Positions 45,821 through 53,515 of a DNA stretch of 64,000 nt are shown here, one piece after another; position 1 is the first letter of the stretch; each line of letters opens with the position of its first letter. The stretch spans positions 186,001 through 250,000 of the forward strand of contig NZ_JAKQZG010000003.1 of the NCBI RefSeq assembly GCF_024359545.1. Reading direction: 5' to 3'. The notes below the pieces were generated by a model. That model made no database searches, was not told the origin of the DNA, and worked only from the letters and a program-made list of their open reading frames with translations. Position numbers and translations under genes: made by a program. This stretch comes from Jiella marina. Its GTDB lineage: Bacteria > Pseudomonadota > Alphaproteobacteria > Rhizobiales > Rhizobiaceae.

Positions 45821-46654
45821 ATGGTGCGACTGATGGCGATCGACTCCGGCCCCGACGTCCACGAACCCGCCCCGGCGCGTTTCCGCGTCAACGCCGTGTT
45901 GCTCTATGTCTGCGCGGCGCTCGGCGGATTCATCGCCGCGATCGCCGACATCGCCCAGAAGGACGAAGCCTCGGCCGTCACCAAGCTGACGCGGCTTTCC
46001 GCCAAGTCCTTCAATGCGACGCTGGAACCCCACGTCATCCTGTTGACCGTCGTCGTGCTGGCAGCGCTGCTTTGCATGGTCTTCCAGCCGAGAAGCCGCA
46101 CCTCGGCCTTTGCTGTCGGGCTCGGGACGATCGCCGTGGTCATGACCGGCACGCCCTATTCGCCGCCAAAGACCGGCGCGCCCCGGCCGGTTCCCGAGGC
46201 GGACACGATGTGGCGGGGCGGCGGCCTCGAATATGCCTCCCTTACGGCGTTGGGCCTGAAACTGCCGGCCGGCATCCTGCTCGCCCAGGCCGAACGCCGT
46301 AGCGTCGTCTTTCATGTGAAGGTCGAGGAGCGGGTGGGCTCGACACTGACCGTCAGCCTGTTCGATCCGGCCACGGGCGAGGAATACCGGCAGCGCTATC
46401 AGCTCGGTGAAGCCGGCATGTTTGCCGTCGTCTTCGAGCTCGCCGGCAGCGGCGAGGGCCATGAGCTGCAATACACGGCGGAGCTCGACGGATTCCGCCT
46501 TGCCTCGGGCAGCCTGACTCCGGAGGCGGGGGAGATCACGCTCGACGCCGATGATCTTGCCAGGAAGGCAGACATTCCCGCGGGCAAGACGATCGACGAC
46601 CTCAACCTGATCGATCGCGTCCGGCGGAACATATTCAAGGACTACCGGTTCTAG
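45821..46654 (+). CDS. Hypothetical membrane-anchored protein
   Basis: A ~277-residue protein I do not recognise. Three hydrophobic segments near residues 24-44, 72-91 and 97-113, then an exported or cytoplasmic ~160-residue domain with much beta character (VVFHVKVEERVGSTLTVSLFDP, YTAELDGFRLASGSLTPEAGE). Start at 45821 or 45833. It stands between metY and the cupin gene without obvious partners. Confidence 0.75.
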   Translation: MVRLMAIDSGPDVHEPAPARFRVNAVLLYVCAALGGFIAAIADIAQKDEASAVTKLTRLSAKSFNATLEPHVILLTVVVLAALLCMVFQPRSRTSAFAVGLGTIAVVMTGTPYSPPKTGAPRPVPEADTMWRGGGLEYASLTALGLKLPAGILLAQAERRSVVFHVKVEERVGSTLTVSLFDPATGEEYRQRYQLGEAGMFAVVFELAGSGEGHELQYTAELDGFRLASGSLTPEAGEITLDADDLARKADIPAGKTIDDLNLIDRVRRNIFKDYRF

Positions 46655-46897
46655 AGGGCCACTGCCGGCGCTTGGCGTCCGGATCGCTTTCGCCCGACAC
46701 ACTGGTTCTGTGCCGGCACCGGGCCGATCTGGACGCGCGGCGCTGTTCGTGTTGCAATGCAAAAAGTTCCCCGGTCGCTTCCGCGCGCCGCCTCGTCAAG
46801 TCGGCCCCTCGATCCGCCTTTCTCGATACCTCCCCATCACACCACGCATCTGCAGGCGAATGCGCTCGGGCAGGGCCGCCGCTCAAAGGAAATCATC

Positions 46898-47245
46898 ATG
46901 ACAGAGCACTTCATTCGCTTCGACAAGGATGGTGTCCCCGTCGAAACCGGCGCACCGGACAAGGAGAAGATCCGCAGCGGCCGCCCGGCCTACAAGATGT
47001 GGAATCTGGAGGACGACGGAAACGGTCTTTATGCCGGCATCTGGGAATCGACCGGCGGCGAGTGGGATGTCGACTACACCGAATGGGAGTTCTTCCACAT
47101 CCTCGAAGGCGTGTCTGTTTTGACCGAAGACGGTCAGGAGCCGGTCAAGCTGACGGCCGGCGACAGCTTCATCATCCGGCCGGGCTTCAAGGGGCGATGG
47201 CGCGTCGTCGAGCCCACGAAGAAGCATTATGTGGTGAAGACGTAG
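46898..47245 (+). CDS. Cupin (DUF861/Cupin_3) protein
   Basis: A 115-residue cupin. WDVDYTEWEFFHILEGVSVLTEDG and LTAGDSFIIRPGFKGRWRV make up the cupin 1 and 2 motifs; the acidic EWEFFH replaces the usual HxH, typical of Cupin_3. Relatives include (S)-ureidoglycine aminohydrolase-like proteins. AAAGGAA precedes the ATG. Convergent with the P450 gene. Confidence 0.87.
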   Translation: MTEHFIRFDKDGVPVETGAPDKEKIRSGRPAYKMWNLEDDGNGLYAGIWESTGGEWDVDYTEWEFFHILEGVSVLTEDGQEPVKLTAGDSFIIRPGFKGRWRVVEPTKKHYVVKT

Positions 47246-47285
47246 TTTCGGGGGCGGAGGAGCCTCCGGACGGTCAAGTGCTGTT

Positions 47286-48575
47286 TCAGCTTGTGCCATC
47301 GAGGCGGACTACGAGCCGTTCCAGACCGTGGAAGTGCCAGCTGTCGCGGTAGCGTGGCGGCTCTACGAGCTTCATGCCGGGATGTCGGGCGAAGAGCCGG
47401 TCGAGCGCGAGCCTCGCCTCCAGCCGCGCGAGCGGAGCGCCGATGCAGAAATGGATGCCGCCGCCAAAACTCGTATGCGTCGGCGTACCCCTGGCGAGAA
47501 AGCGCTCCGGTCGGAAGACGTCCGGTTCGCGATAGGCGTTCGGGTCGCGATTGGCTGCGCCGAGAAGAAGAGCGACTTTCTCTCCCCGTTTGAGACGCGT
47601 GCCGTCAGCAAGTTCCACCTCCTCGAGGGCGTAGCGCTCGAACAGATGGAGCGGCGGGTCGAAACGCAGGGTCTCCTCGATCGCGGCCGCCGCCTGATCC
47701 GTTTGCGCAAATAGCTCTGCCGGAGCCTCGGTGTTTTCGAGAAGCGTCTTCGTTGCATTGCCGATCTGGTGCACCGTCGCTTCATGGCCGGCATTGAGAA
47801 GCAGGACGAGCGTGGAGACGAGTTCTGCCTCGTCGAGCCGGCCCTCTTCGCTTTGCGCGGCGATGAGAACCGAGACGAGATCGTCGGCCGGCTTTCGTCG
47901 CTTTTCGTCGATCACGTCTCGCAGGAAGCTGGCGAAGTCGCGGGTCGCGGCATTGGCCGCGCGTTCCGTCTCGATCGAGCGGCGTGGCGTATACATCGCC
48001 ACCATGCGATGCGACCAGTCGAGAAGCTCTGGGCAGGCCGTTTCGGGCACGCCGATCATCTCGGCGATGACCCGGACGGGAAGCGGCGAGGCGAAGCGCT
48101 CGATCAGATCCACCGTGGTCTCGCCGGCGAAGCCGTCGATCAGCTCGTCGGCGATCGCGATGATCCGCGGTGCGAGACGTTCGATCCGCCGGGCAACGAC
48201 GGCTCGGCCGACGAGGGCGCGCAGGCGGGTATGGGTGGGGGGCTCGAGGTCGAGAAGCGAATGGGATTCGATGGCGTAGAAGTCGCCGAGGTGGTCGGGC
48301 TTGCCCGAATAGTCCGGCCGGCCGAGCGGATCGTCCGTGAGGATTCGGCCGAAGCGACGGTCGCGCAAGAGCGCCGTGACGAGGTCGTGGCGCGCCACGG
48401 CATGTCCCTCGACTTCGGGCCAGTCGGCGAGACCACCGGCGGCGAGAAGGGCGGCATAGGCCGGGTAGGGATTCTGGAAGAATGCTGGTTCGCCGGGATC
48501 GAGACGAAGCGCGCCGTTGCGAAGCGAAAAGCTTGCGGGCAAGGCGGTAGACGGGATTGCGGCTGGCTCGACCAT
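47286..48575 (-). CDS. Cytochrome P450
   Basis: A 429-residue soluble bacterial P450. Haem-binding loop TSFGGGIHFCIGAPLARLEA with the axial Cys at about 377; I-helix LLLNAGHEATVHQIG; K-helix EETLRFDPP. HLFERYALEEVELAD and RFLARG are the ERR-triad region. Oxidises an unknown substrate; no ferredoxin or reductase is adjacent, so electrons must come from elsewhere. Confidence 0.95.
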   Translation of the reverse strand: MVEPAAIPSTALPASFSLRNGALRLDPGEPAFFQNPYPAYAALLAAGGLADWPEVEGHAVARHDLVTALLRDRRFGRILTDDPLGRPDYSGKPDHLGDFYAIESHSLLDLEPPTHTRLRALVGRAVVARRIERLAPRIIAIADELIDGFAGETTVDLIERFASPLPVRVIAEMIGVPETACPELLDWSHRMVAMYTPRRSIETERAANAATRDFASFLRDVIDEKRRKPADDLVSVLIAAQSEEGRLDEAELVSTLVLLLNAGHEATVHQIGNATKTLLENTEAPAELFAQTDQAAAAIEETLRFDPPLHLFERYALEEVELADGTRLKRGEKVALLLGAANRDPNAYREPDVFRPERFLARGTPTHTSFGGGIHFCIGAPLARLEARLALDRLFARHPGMKLVEPPRYRDSWHFHGLERLVVRLDGTS

Positions 48576-48643
48576 GGTCCTGTCATCGCCCTCCGTTCGT
48601 CGGGAGGCAAGAGACCGGGGAGGGGAGGAGCGTTCCGCACACC

Positions 48644-48693
48644 AAAAAAGCGCCCCTCTTCACCGTCAATGGGGCGGGTGCGACGGTGAAGAG
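48644..48693 (-). terminator. Terminator after the repeat-protein gene
   Basis: Perfect 12-bp inverted repeat CTCTTCACCGTC/GACGGTGAAGAG (48656-48667 and 48682-48693), followed on the minus strand by GGGGCGC and then a T6 run. Lies 53 bases past the repeat-protein stop. Confidence 0.65.
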
Positions 48694-48745
48694 ACGCGAA
48701 TTAATCAGGTCGATTTTTGGTTCCGCGTTCAGGGCTGTCGCCGTG

Positions 48746-49474
48746 TCAGCAGGAGCCTCTCAGATGAACCTGCTGCCAGCCCTCCGTGGCCTCGCGGACC
48801 TTCACATTGTGGGTCCGGGTCTCGACGACGGCGGGCACATGGCGGGCAATCCGCCGCTCCGGGGCGACCAGCACCCGTTCCTTCACCGTGCGGTAGCGGG
48901 CCGGGACATGAAACTTCCTTACGCTTGCGGGCTGCACGACCACGGTCTCGTGGGTGACGCCATAGCGGGCGGGTACGACTTCGGTCCATTGGCGTCCGGG
49001 GTGGACGAGAACCCTCTTCGCCTGCTTCGCGTAGCGCGGCGGCACCGCAACGCGGCAATAGACGCGTTTGCCGTGGATGATGCGCCATTCCCAGCGTTCG
49101 CCGCCCGGATGGACAAGCACCTTCTCGTAGACCGTGCGGTAGACCGGCGGCGAGGAGCGATGGATCACGCGCTCGGGTGACAGCAGAACCTTCTTGGCGA
49201 CGGTTCGGGTCACGGCCGGAATATGCTCCACCGCCACGCGCGCCGGCTCCACGAGAACCTGGCGTTCTTCATAGCCGTACTGCGCCGGCACCACGTCGTG
49301 AACGGTTCTCGCCGGGCTGACGACGACCGTTTCGTGCCTCGTTTCATAAAGAGCCGGTTGATGGACGGGCTGATAACATGCAAGCGACCCGCCCCCGCCC
49401 GAAAAGGCTGGTGTGACGGCCGAAAGCAGGCTGCTTGTCACGGTGACCAAGGTGATCGCGATATTGGCACGCAT
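48746..49474 (-). CDS. Exported protein of eight ~23-residue tandem repeats
   Basis: A 242-residue secreted protein. After a signal peptide (NIAITLVTVTSSLLSAVTPA) and a Gly-rich stretch, almost the whole chain is built of units close to VPAxYxxxxxxVLVxPxR followed by five or six variable residues. Examples: VPAQYGYEERQVLVEPAR, VPPRYAKQAKRVLVHPGR, VPARYGVTHETVVVQPAS, VPARYRTVKERVLVAPER. Unit 4 carries a ~12-residue insert (GGERWEWRIIHGKRVYC). Predicted a beta-rich, basic, rod-like or solenoid fold in the periplasm or on the surface. ATG at 49474 with AGGGAG upstream. Function unknown. Confidence 0.8.
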   Translation of the reverse strand: MRANIAITLVTVTSSLLSAVTPAFSGGGGSLACYQPVHQPALYETRHETVVVSPARTVHDVVPAQYGYEERQVLVEPARVAVEHIPAVTRTVAKKVLLSPERVIHRSSPPVYRTVYEKVLVHPGGERWEWRIIHGKRVYCRVAVPPRYAKQAKRVLVHPGRQWTEVVPARYGVTHETVVVQPASVRKFHVPARYRTVKERVLVAPERRIARHVPAVVETRTHNVKVREATEGWQQVHLRGSC

Positions 49475-49805
49475 GCGCCGCTCCCTGTCCATCAATCCTT
49501 TGATTGTTGCAAAGTATAGCACGCGATATTCGAATTGGTCGCCGCGTATTCCACAGATTTTCATTGGTATTAATCTCTAAAATTCGAAATATATTCTATA
49601 AGTATTCGAATGCTCTTGGGGGTTTCTGCCCAGTCGGGTCGTGATCGTTCGCGTCGAGGGCGCGTCCGGCTCTTTCCTTGTCGTGGGACCGGCGGAAACG
49701 AAGCGCGAAGGCCCCTCGGCAATGCCATCCGGACGCTTGCGCCGATTTCTCGCCGCGACTATGGAACGGGCACGTGCCATCGGCGCGAGACGGATGAGGG
49801 ACAGA
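49475..49805. promoter_or_regulatory. A/T-rich divergent promoter region with three ATTCGAA sites
   Basis: 331 bases between the repeat-protein gene and pcm. Base composition drops to A/T-rich between about 49500 and 49615, unlike the rest of the window. ATTCGAA occurs at 49528, 49582 and 49604 (54 and 22 bases apart). TATACT lies near 49515 on the minus strand and would be a -10 for the repeat gene, with one ATTCGAA inside its spacer. Confidence 0.5.
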
Positions 49806-50468
49806 ATGACGGCCATGGATTTCGAAGCGGCCCGCATAAAGATGGTCGACAATCAGATTCGAACCACGGATGTGACCAGCCACGATATTCTTAAGGCGTT
49901 CCTCCAGGTCCCGCGGGAGGAGTTCATGCCCGGTTCGCGGCGGACCCTCGCCTATATCGACGAGGATGCACCGCTGGGGGACGGTCGTTTCGTCATGGAG
50001 GCCTCGCCCCTTGCCAAGCTTTTGCAACTGGCGACCATCCGTCCCGACGACGTGGTTCTCGATGTCGGATGCAACACCGGGTATTCGTCGGCGATCCTGT
50101 CCTATCTGGCCGGCTCCGTGGTGGCGCTCGAGGAAAAGCCCGAGCTTGCTGCGGCTGCGACGGAGAATCTCGCGCGCCTCGACTACGTGACCTGCGCCGT
50201 GGTCGAGGGGCCCCTGGTCGAAGGATACGCCTCCGAGGCACCCTACGACGTCATCATCTTTCAGGGCTCCGTCGAGACCCTCCCCGAGACGTTCTTCGAG
50301 CAGATGAAGGACGGCGGCCGCATGGTCGTCGTGCGCGGTGTCGGCAATGCCGCGGAGGCGATGCTCTACGTCAAGGACGAGCATGGTGTCGTCTCGGAGC
50401 GCTTCGGCTTCAACTGCTCGATTCAGCCGCTCCCCAGTTTCCGGAAGGCGCCTGAATTCGTCTTCTGA
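49806..50468 (+). CDS. Protein-L-isoaspartate O-methyltransferase family protein
   Basis: A 220-residue SAM-dependent methyltransferase of the PCMT family. KMVDNQIRTTDVTSHDILKAF and REEFMPGSRRTLAYIDEDAPLGDGR are characteristic of the alphaproteobacterial pcm-like gene that precedes tolC; VLDVGCNTGYSSAIL is the SAM motif. The classical catalytic segment is shortened, so isoaspartate activity is uncertain. ATG at 49806 with GAGGG five bases upstream. Confidence 0.88.
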   Translation: MTAMDFEAARIKMVDNQIRTTDVTSHDILKAFLQVPREEFMPGSRRTLAYIDEDAPLGDGRFVMEASPLAKLLQLATIRPDDVVLDVGCNTGYSSAILSYLAGSVVALEEKPELAAAATENLARLDYVTCAVVEGPLVEGYASEAPYDVIIFQGSVETLPETFFEQMKDGGRMVVVRGVGNAAEAMLYVKDEHGVVSERFGFNCSIQPLPSFRKAPEFVF

Positions 50469-50646
50469 CCCCTGGGCGCGTCGTTGCAGAATTGCCGCGC
50501 TCGGGCAAAAAGGCAGGAGGGGTTAGCAAAACCAAAATGACTTCGTGCCATATTCAGTGACAATAAGGGCTGGGGGAACTGGCTCTGGGGTGAATGCGCG
50601 CCGTGGCGTGCGTCTCCATTGTATCGCGTTACGGCACGGAGTTGTT

Positions 50647-52068
50647 ATGGTGCTGAAGAAACTCTCCTTTCTAGCCCTTCTGTCGGCTTCGATCGTAGCG
50701 GGTCTTGGGCAATCGGCGGGCGCCGAGACTCTGGCTCAGGCGCTGGCGAAGGCTTACTCCAACAATCAGAACCTCAATGCCGCCCGCGCTCAGCTCCGGG
50801 CGACGGATGAAAACGTGCCCCAGGCGAGAGCAGGGCTGCGTCCGACCGTGGCCGCCGTCGGCTCGACGACTGCGTCACGGAGCCACACGACCTTCGGCGA
50901 CGGACTGCCGTCCCAGAGAAACCGCACCTATACGGGCAGTATCGGCATTCAGATCAACCAGACGATCTTCGACGGCTTCCAGACGCCAAATAATGTCCGT
51001 GCCGCCAAGGCGCAGGTGCGCGCTTCCCAGTACAATCTTTCCAACACCGAGCAGAACACGCTGCTCGACGCGGCGACGGCCTATATGAACGTCATCCGCG
51101 ACCGGCAGATCGCCGATCTGCGTCGCCAGAACCTCGGCTTCCTGAACGAACAGGTGCGCGCAGCTCGTGCCCGTTTCGAAGTGGGCGAGGGTACGCGCAC
51201 CGACGTTGCCCAGGCCGAGTCGCAGCAGGCGCTCGCAACCGCGCTTCTCAACAGCGCGCTGGCGCAGGTCGCTTCGAGCGAGGCGACCTATTTCGACGTG
51301 GTCGGCGATGCGCCGGGCAGCCTCGCCCCGGCCAATGCGCCGTCCCGCCAACTGCCGAATTCCGTCGCCAACGCTTATTCGATCTCGCAGCGTCAGCATC
51401 CGGCGATCCTGGCGACCCTGGCCGCAGTGGACGCGGCCGCGTTTCAGGTCAAGTCGGCCGAGGGGGCGCTCCTGCCCACGGTCAGCGTGACGGGCGAGGT
51501 GGCGAACGACTACACGATGACTGACACGGACCCGAATCCCGGTTCGCTCCCAGGCGTGGATGTGAACACCCAGAACCAGGTTTCGGCCACGATCGGCGCG
51601 CAGATCCGCATTCCGCTCTATCAGGGCGGTGCGGCCAGTTCGGCGGTCCGCCAGCAGAAGGAAGTGCTTGGCCAGCGCCGCATCGAGGTGGATGGAACCC
51701 GTGACCAGGTTCGGGCCGCCGTGGCGACATCCTGGGCGCAGCTTCAGGCTGCGCGGGCCAACATCACCGGCTACCAGGCGCAGGTCCGGGCCGCCCGTCT
51801 CGCGCTCGACGGCGTCATCGAGGAGCGCAATGTCGGCCAGCGGACGACGCTCGACGTCCTCGACGCGCAGGCCGATCTGATTTCGGCGCAGATCCTTCTC
51901 GCCGGTGCCGAGCGCGACGAGGTGGTGGCGGGCTACTCGCTTCTATCGTCCGTGGGGCTCTTGTCTTCCAAGAACCTGCAGCTGGCGGCAAGCGAATATG
52001 ATCCCAACGACCATTACATCGAGGTCGAAGACAAGTGGTTCGGGTTGCGGACGCCGGACGGCCGCTGA
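50647..52068 (+). CDS. tolC: TolC family outer membrane protein
   Basis: A 473-residue outer-membrane channel for type I secretion and RND efflux. Signal peptide FLALLSASIVAGLGQSAGA, then LAQALAKAYSNNQNLNAARAQL and repeat two LANSVANAYSISQRQHPAILATLAAVDAA, showing the internal duplication of the TolC fold with long coiled helices. ATG at 50647 with GGAG upstream; longer frame rejected. 178 bases after pcm. Confidence 0.94.
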   Translation: MVLKKLSFLALLSASIVAGLGQSAGAETLAQALAKAYSNNQNLNAARAQLRATDENVPQARAGLRPTVAAVGSTTASRSHTTFGDGLPSQRNRTYTGSIGIQINQTIFDGFQTPNNVRAAKAQVRASQYNLSNTEQNTLLDAATAYMNVIRDRQIADLRRQNLGFLNEQVRAARARFEVGEGTRTDVAQAESQQALATALLNSALAQVASSEATYFDVVGDAPGSLAPANAPSRQLPNSVANAYSISQRQHPAILATLAAVDAAAFQVKSAEGALLPTVSVTGEVANDYTMTDTDPNPGSLPGVDVNTQNQVSATIGAQIRIPLYQGGAASSAVRQQKEVLGQRRIEVDGTRDQVRAAVATSWAQLQAARANITGYQAQVRAARLALDGVIEERNVGQRTTLDVLDAQADLISAQILLAGAERDEVVAGYSLLSSVGLLSSKNLQLAASEYDPNDHYIEVEDKWFGLRTPDGR

Positions 52069-52095
52069 AGCTCTCACATCGGCGGACAGACCTAG

Positions 52096-52129
52096 GCCGG
52101 CGGTTCTCGTGACCGCCGGCTTTGCTTTT
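52096..52129 (+). terminator. Terminator after tolC
   Basis: Perfect 9-bp stem GCCGGCGGT/ACCGCCGGC with a 7-base loop, followed by TTTGCTTTT. About 27 bases past the tolC stop. Confidence 0.88.
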
Positions 52130-52302
52130 GCCGGCGCGAACTGTGCCGTTCCCGCAACGCCGACGATAACGCCTGGCAAAGAATCTTGTGAAAGAACGGT
52201 TTCGTCGCCTGTCGGGATTCACCTGAAAGTTCATCCGACATAGGCTTCACGCATGATTCGGTCGATAAACGTTAAATATCGCCTAACATGCGGGAGCCAT
52301 CC

Positions 52303-53373
52303 ATGAGCAACGCGCTGCCGGCCAAAGATCAGTCGATGGACGAGATTCTCGCCTCGATCCGCCGGATCATCGAAACCGGAGACAAGCGGACTTCGCCGTC
52401 TGCTGCACGTGCCGCCGCGTCGGCGTCGAAGCCGGCTCCGGCCGCGTCGTCGGACGTCGAGGCCGCCGGGACGGTCACCGATTTTCCTGCGCCGCGCCAG
52501 GAGCCGCCGCGTGAGAATGTCGCCGCGACCGCCCCGCAGCGGACCGCAACGCCTCAGGCCGATCGCCAGTTTACCGCAGAGGCCGGGCGTGCATCTGGAG
52601 CCGAGACGATGACCCAGCGTGACGGACTGGACGCGGCTCCGAAGGCGGTCGGACGTGAACCGCTGGAAGCGCGGATCTACGAGAGTGAGGCGCGTGAGTT
52701 CGATTCGCTGGCCGGTCTGGACGAGGTCGGGCTCGCCGACGCCACTGTCGCCATGCACAGCGTGCCGTCCGAGGCCGCCACGCCGGGGCGGACCGAGACG
52801 CCGGCTCGGGTCTCGGCCAATGCGCCGCGCAGCATAAGGCGCCCTGCGCCAGCCGAACCAGAGCCCCTTCCGCAATGGCCGGAAGCGGTGGCCGCCAACG
52901 ATCGCGCGGCCGATTTCGCTGCGGAAATGTTTCTCGACGAGTTCGACGAGGAAGGGTTCGCGAGTGATCTTCTGAACGATGTCGAGGCCGTTGAAGAGCC
53001 GGCGACAGCACTCGAATCGGCGTCTCAGGCCGATTGGTCGGAGTATGCCGACGGCGTCCCGGCTGTCGAAGACGCGGTCGCCGTGTCCGAGCCGACCGAC
53101 ACGATCTCCGATGCCAAGGCGCTTGCCGCGGCGACGGACAGTCTCAACGTCGCTCACGCCCTGATCTCCCAGGAAGCGGGAGAGCGTGTCGCCGCCTCCT
53201 TCTCGGATCTCGCTTCCGCCATCCGCGACGAACATCTGCGCGAAGTCGACGGCGTGGTTCGCGAGATGCTGCGTCCGATGCTTCAGGAATGGCTCGACGA
53301 GAATCTTCCGCGTATGGTCGAGCACATGGTGCGCGAGGAAATTTCGCGGATCGCCCGCGGCAATCGCACCTGA
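52303..53373 (+). CDS. popZ: PopZ-like pole-organizing protein (DUF2497)
   Basis: A 356-residue DUF2497 protein. N-terminal helix SMDEILASIRRIIET and C-terminal LRPMLQEWLDENLPRMVEHM VREEISRIARG match PopZ ends; the ~250 residues between are Ala/Pro/Glu-rich and disordered. PopZ multimerises at cell poles and recruits chromosome-segregation and polarity factors; Hyphomicrobiales proteins are longer than Caulobacter PopZ. ATG at 52303 with GGGAG upstream. Position between tolC and valS is standard. Confidence 0.9.
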   Translation: MSNALPAKDQSMDEILASIRRIIETGDKRTSPSAARAAASASKPAPAASSDVEAAGTVTDFPAPRQEPPRENVAATAPQRTATPQADRQFTAEAGRASGAETMTQRDGLDAAPKAVGREPLEARIYESEAREFDSLAGLDEVGLADATVAMHSVPSEAATPGRTETPARVSANAPRSIRRPAPAEPEPLPQWPEAVAANDRAADFAAEMFLDEFDEEGFASDLLNDVEAVEEPATALESASQADWSEYADGVPAVEDAVAVSEPTDTISDAKALAAATDSLNVAHALISQEAGERVAASFSDLASAIRDEHLREVDGVVREMLRPMLQEWLDENLPRMVEHMVREEISRIARGNRT

Positions 53374-53401
53374 TCCCAAATTGCATCCATGAAGCTTTGA
53401 C

Positions 53402-53436
53402 GGGCGCGGTGTGGAGACATGCCGCGCCCTTCTTGC
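53402..53436 (+). terminator. Terminator after popZ
   Basis: Stem GGGCGCGG/CCGCGCCC with a 12-base loop, followed by TTCTTGCGT, 29 bases past the stop. Confidence 0.7.
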
Positions 53437-53515
53437 GTCCGGCTCTGCGTTGACAGCGAGTAGCCCGCGTGGCTAACCGAATGCCAACGCGAGAAAAACG
53501 CCTTCTGGACATCTC

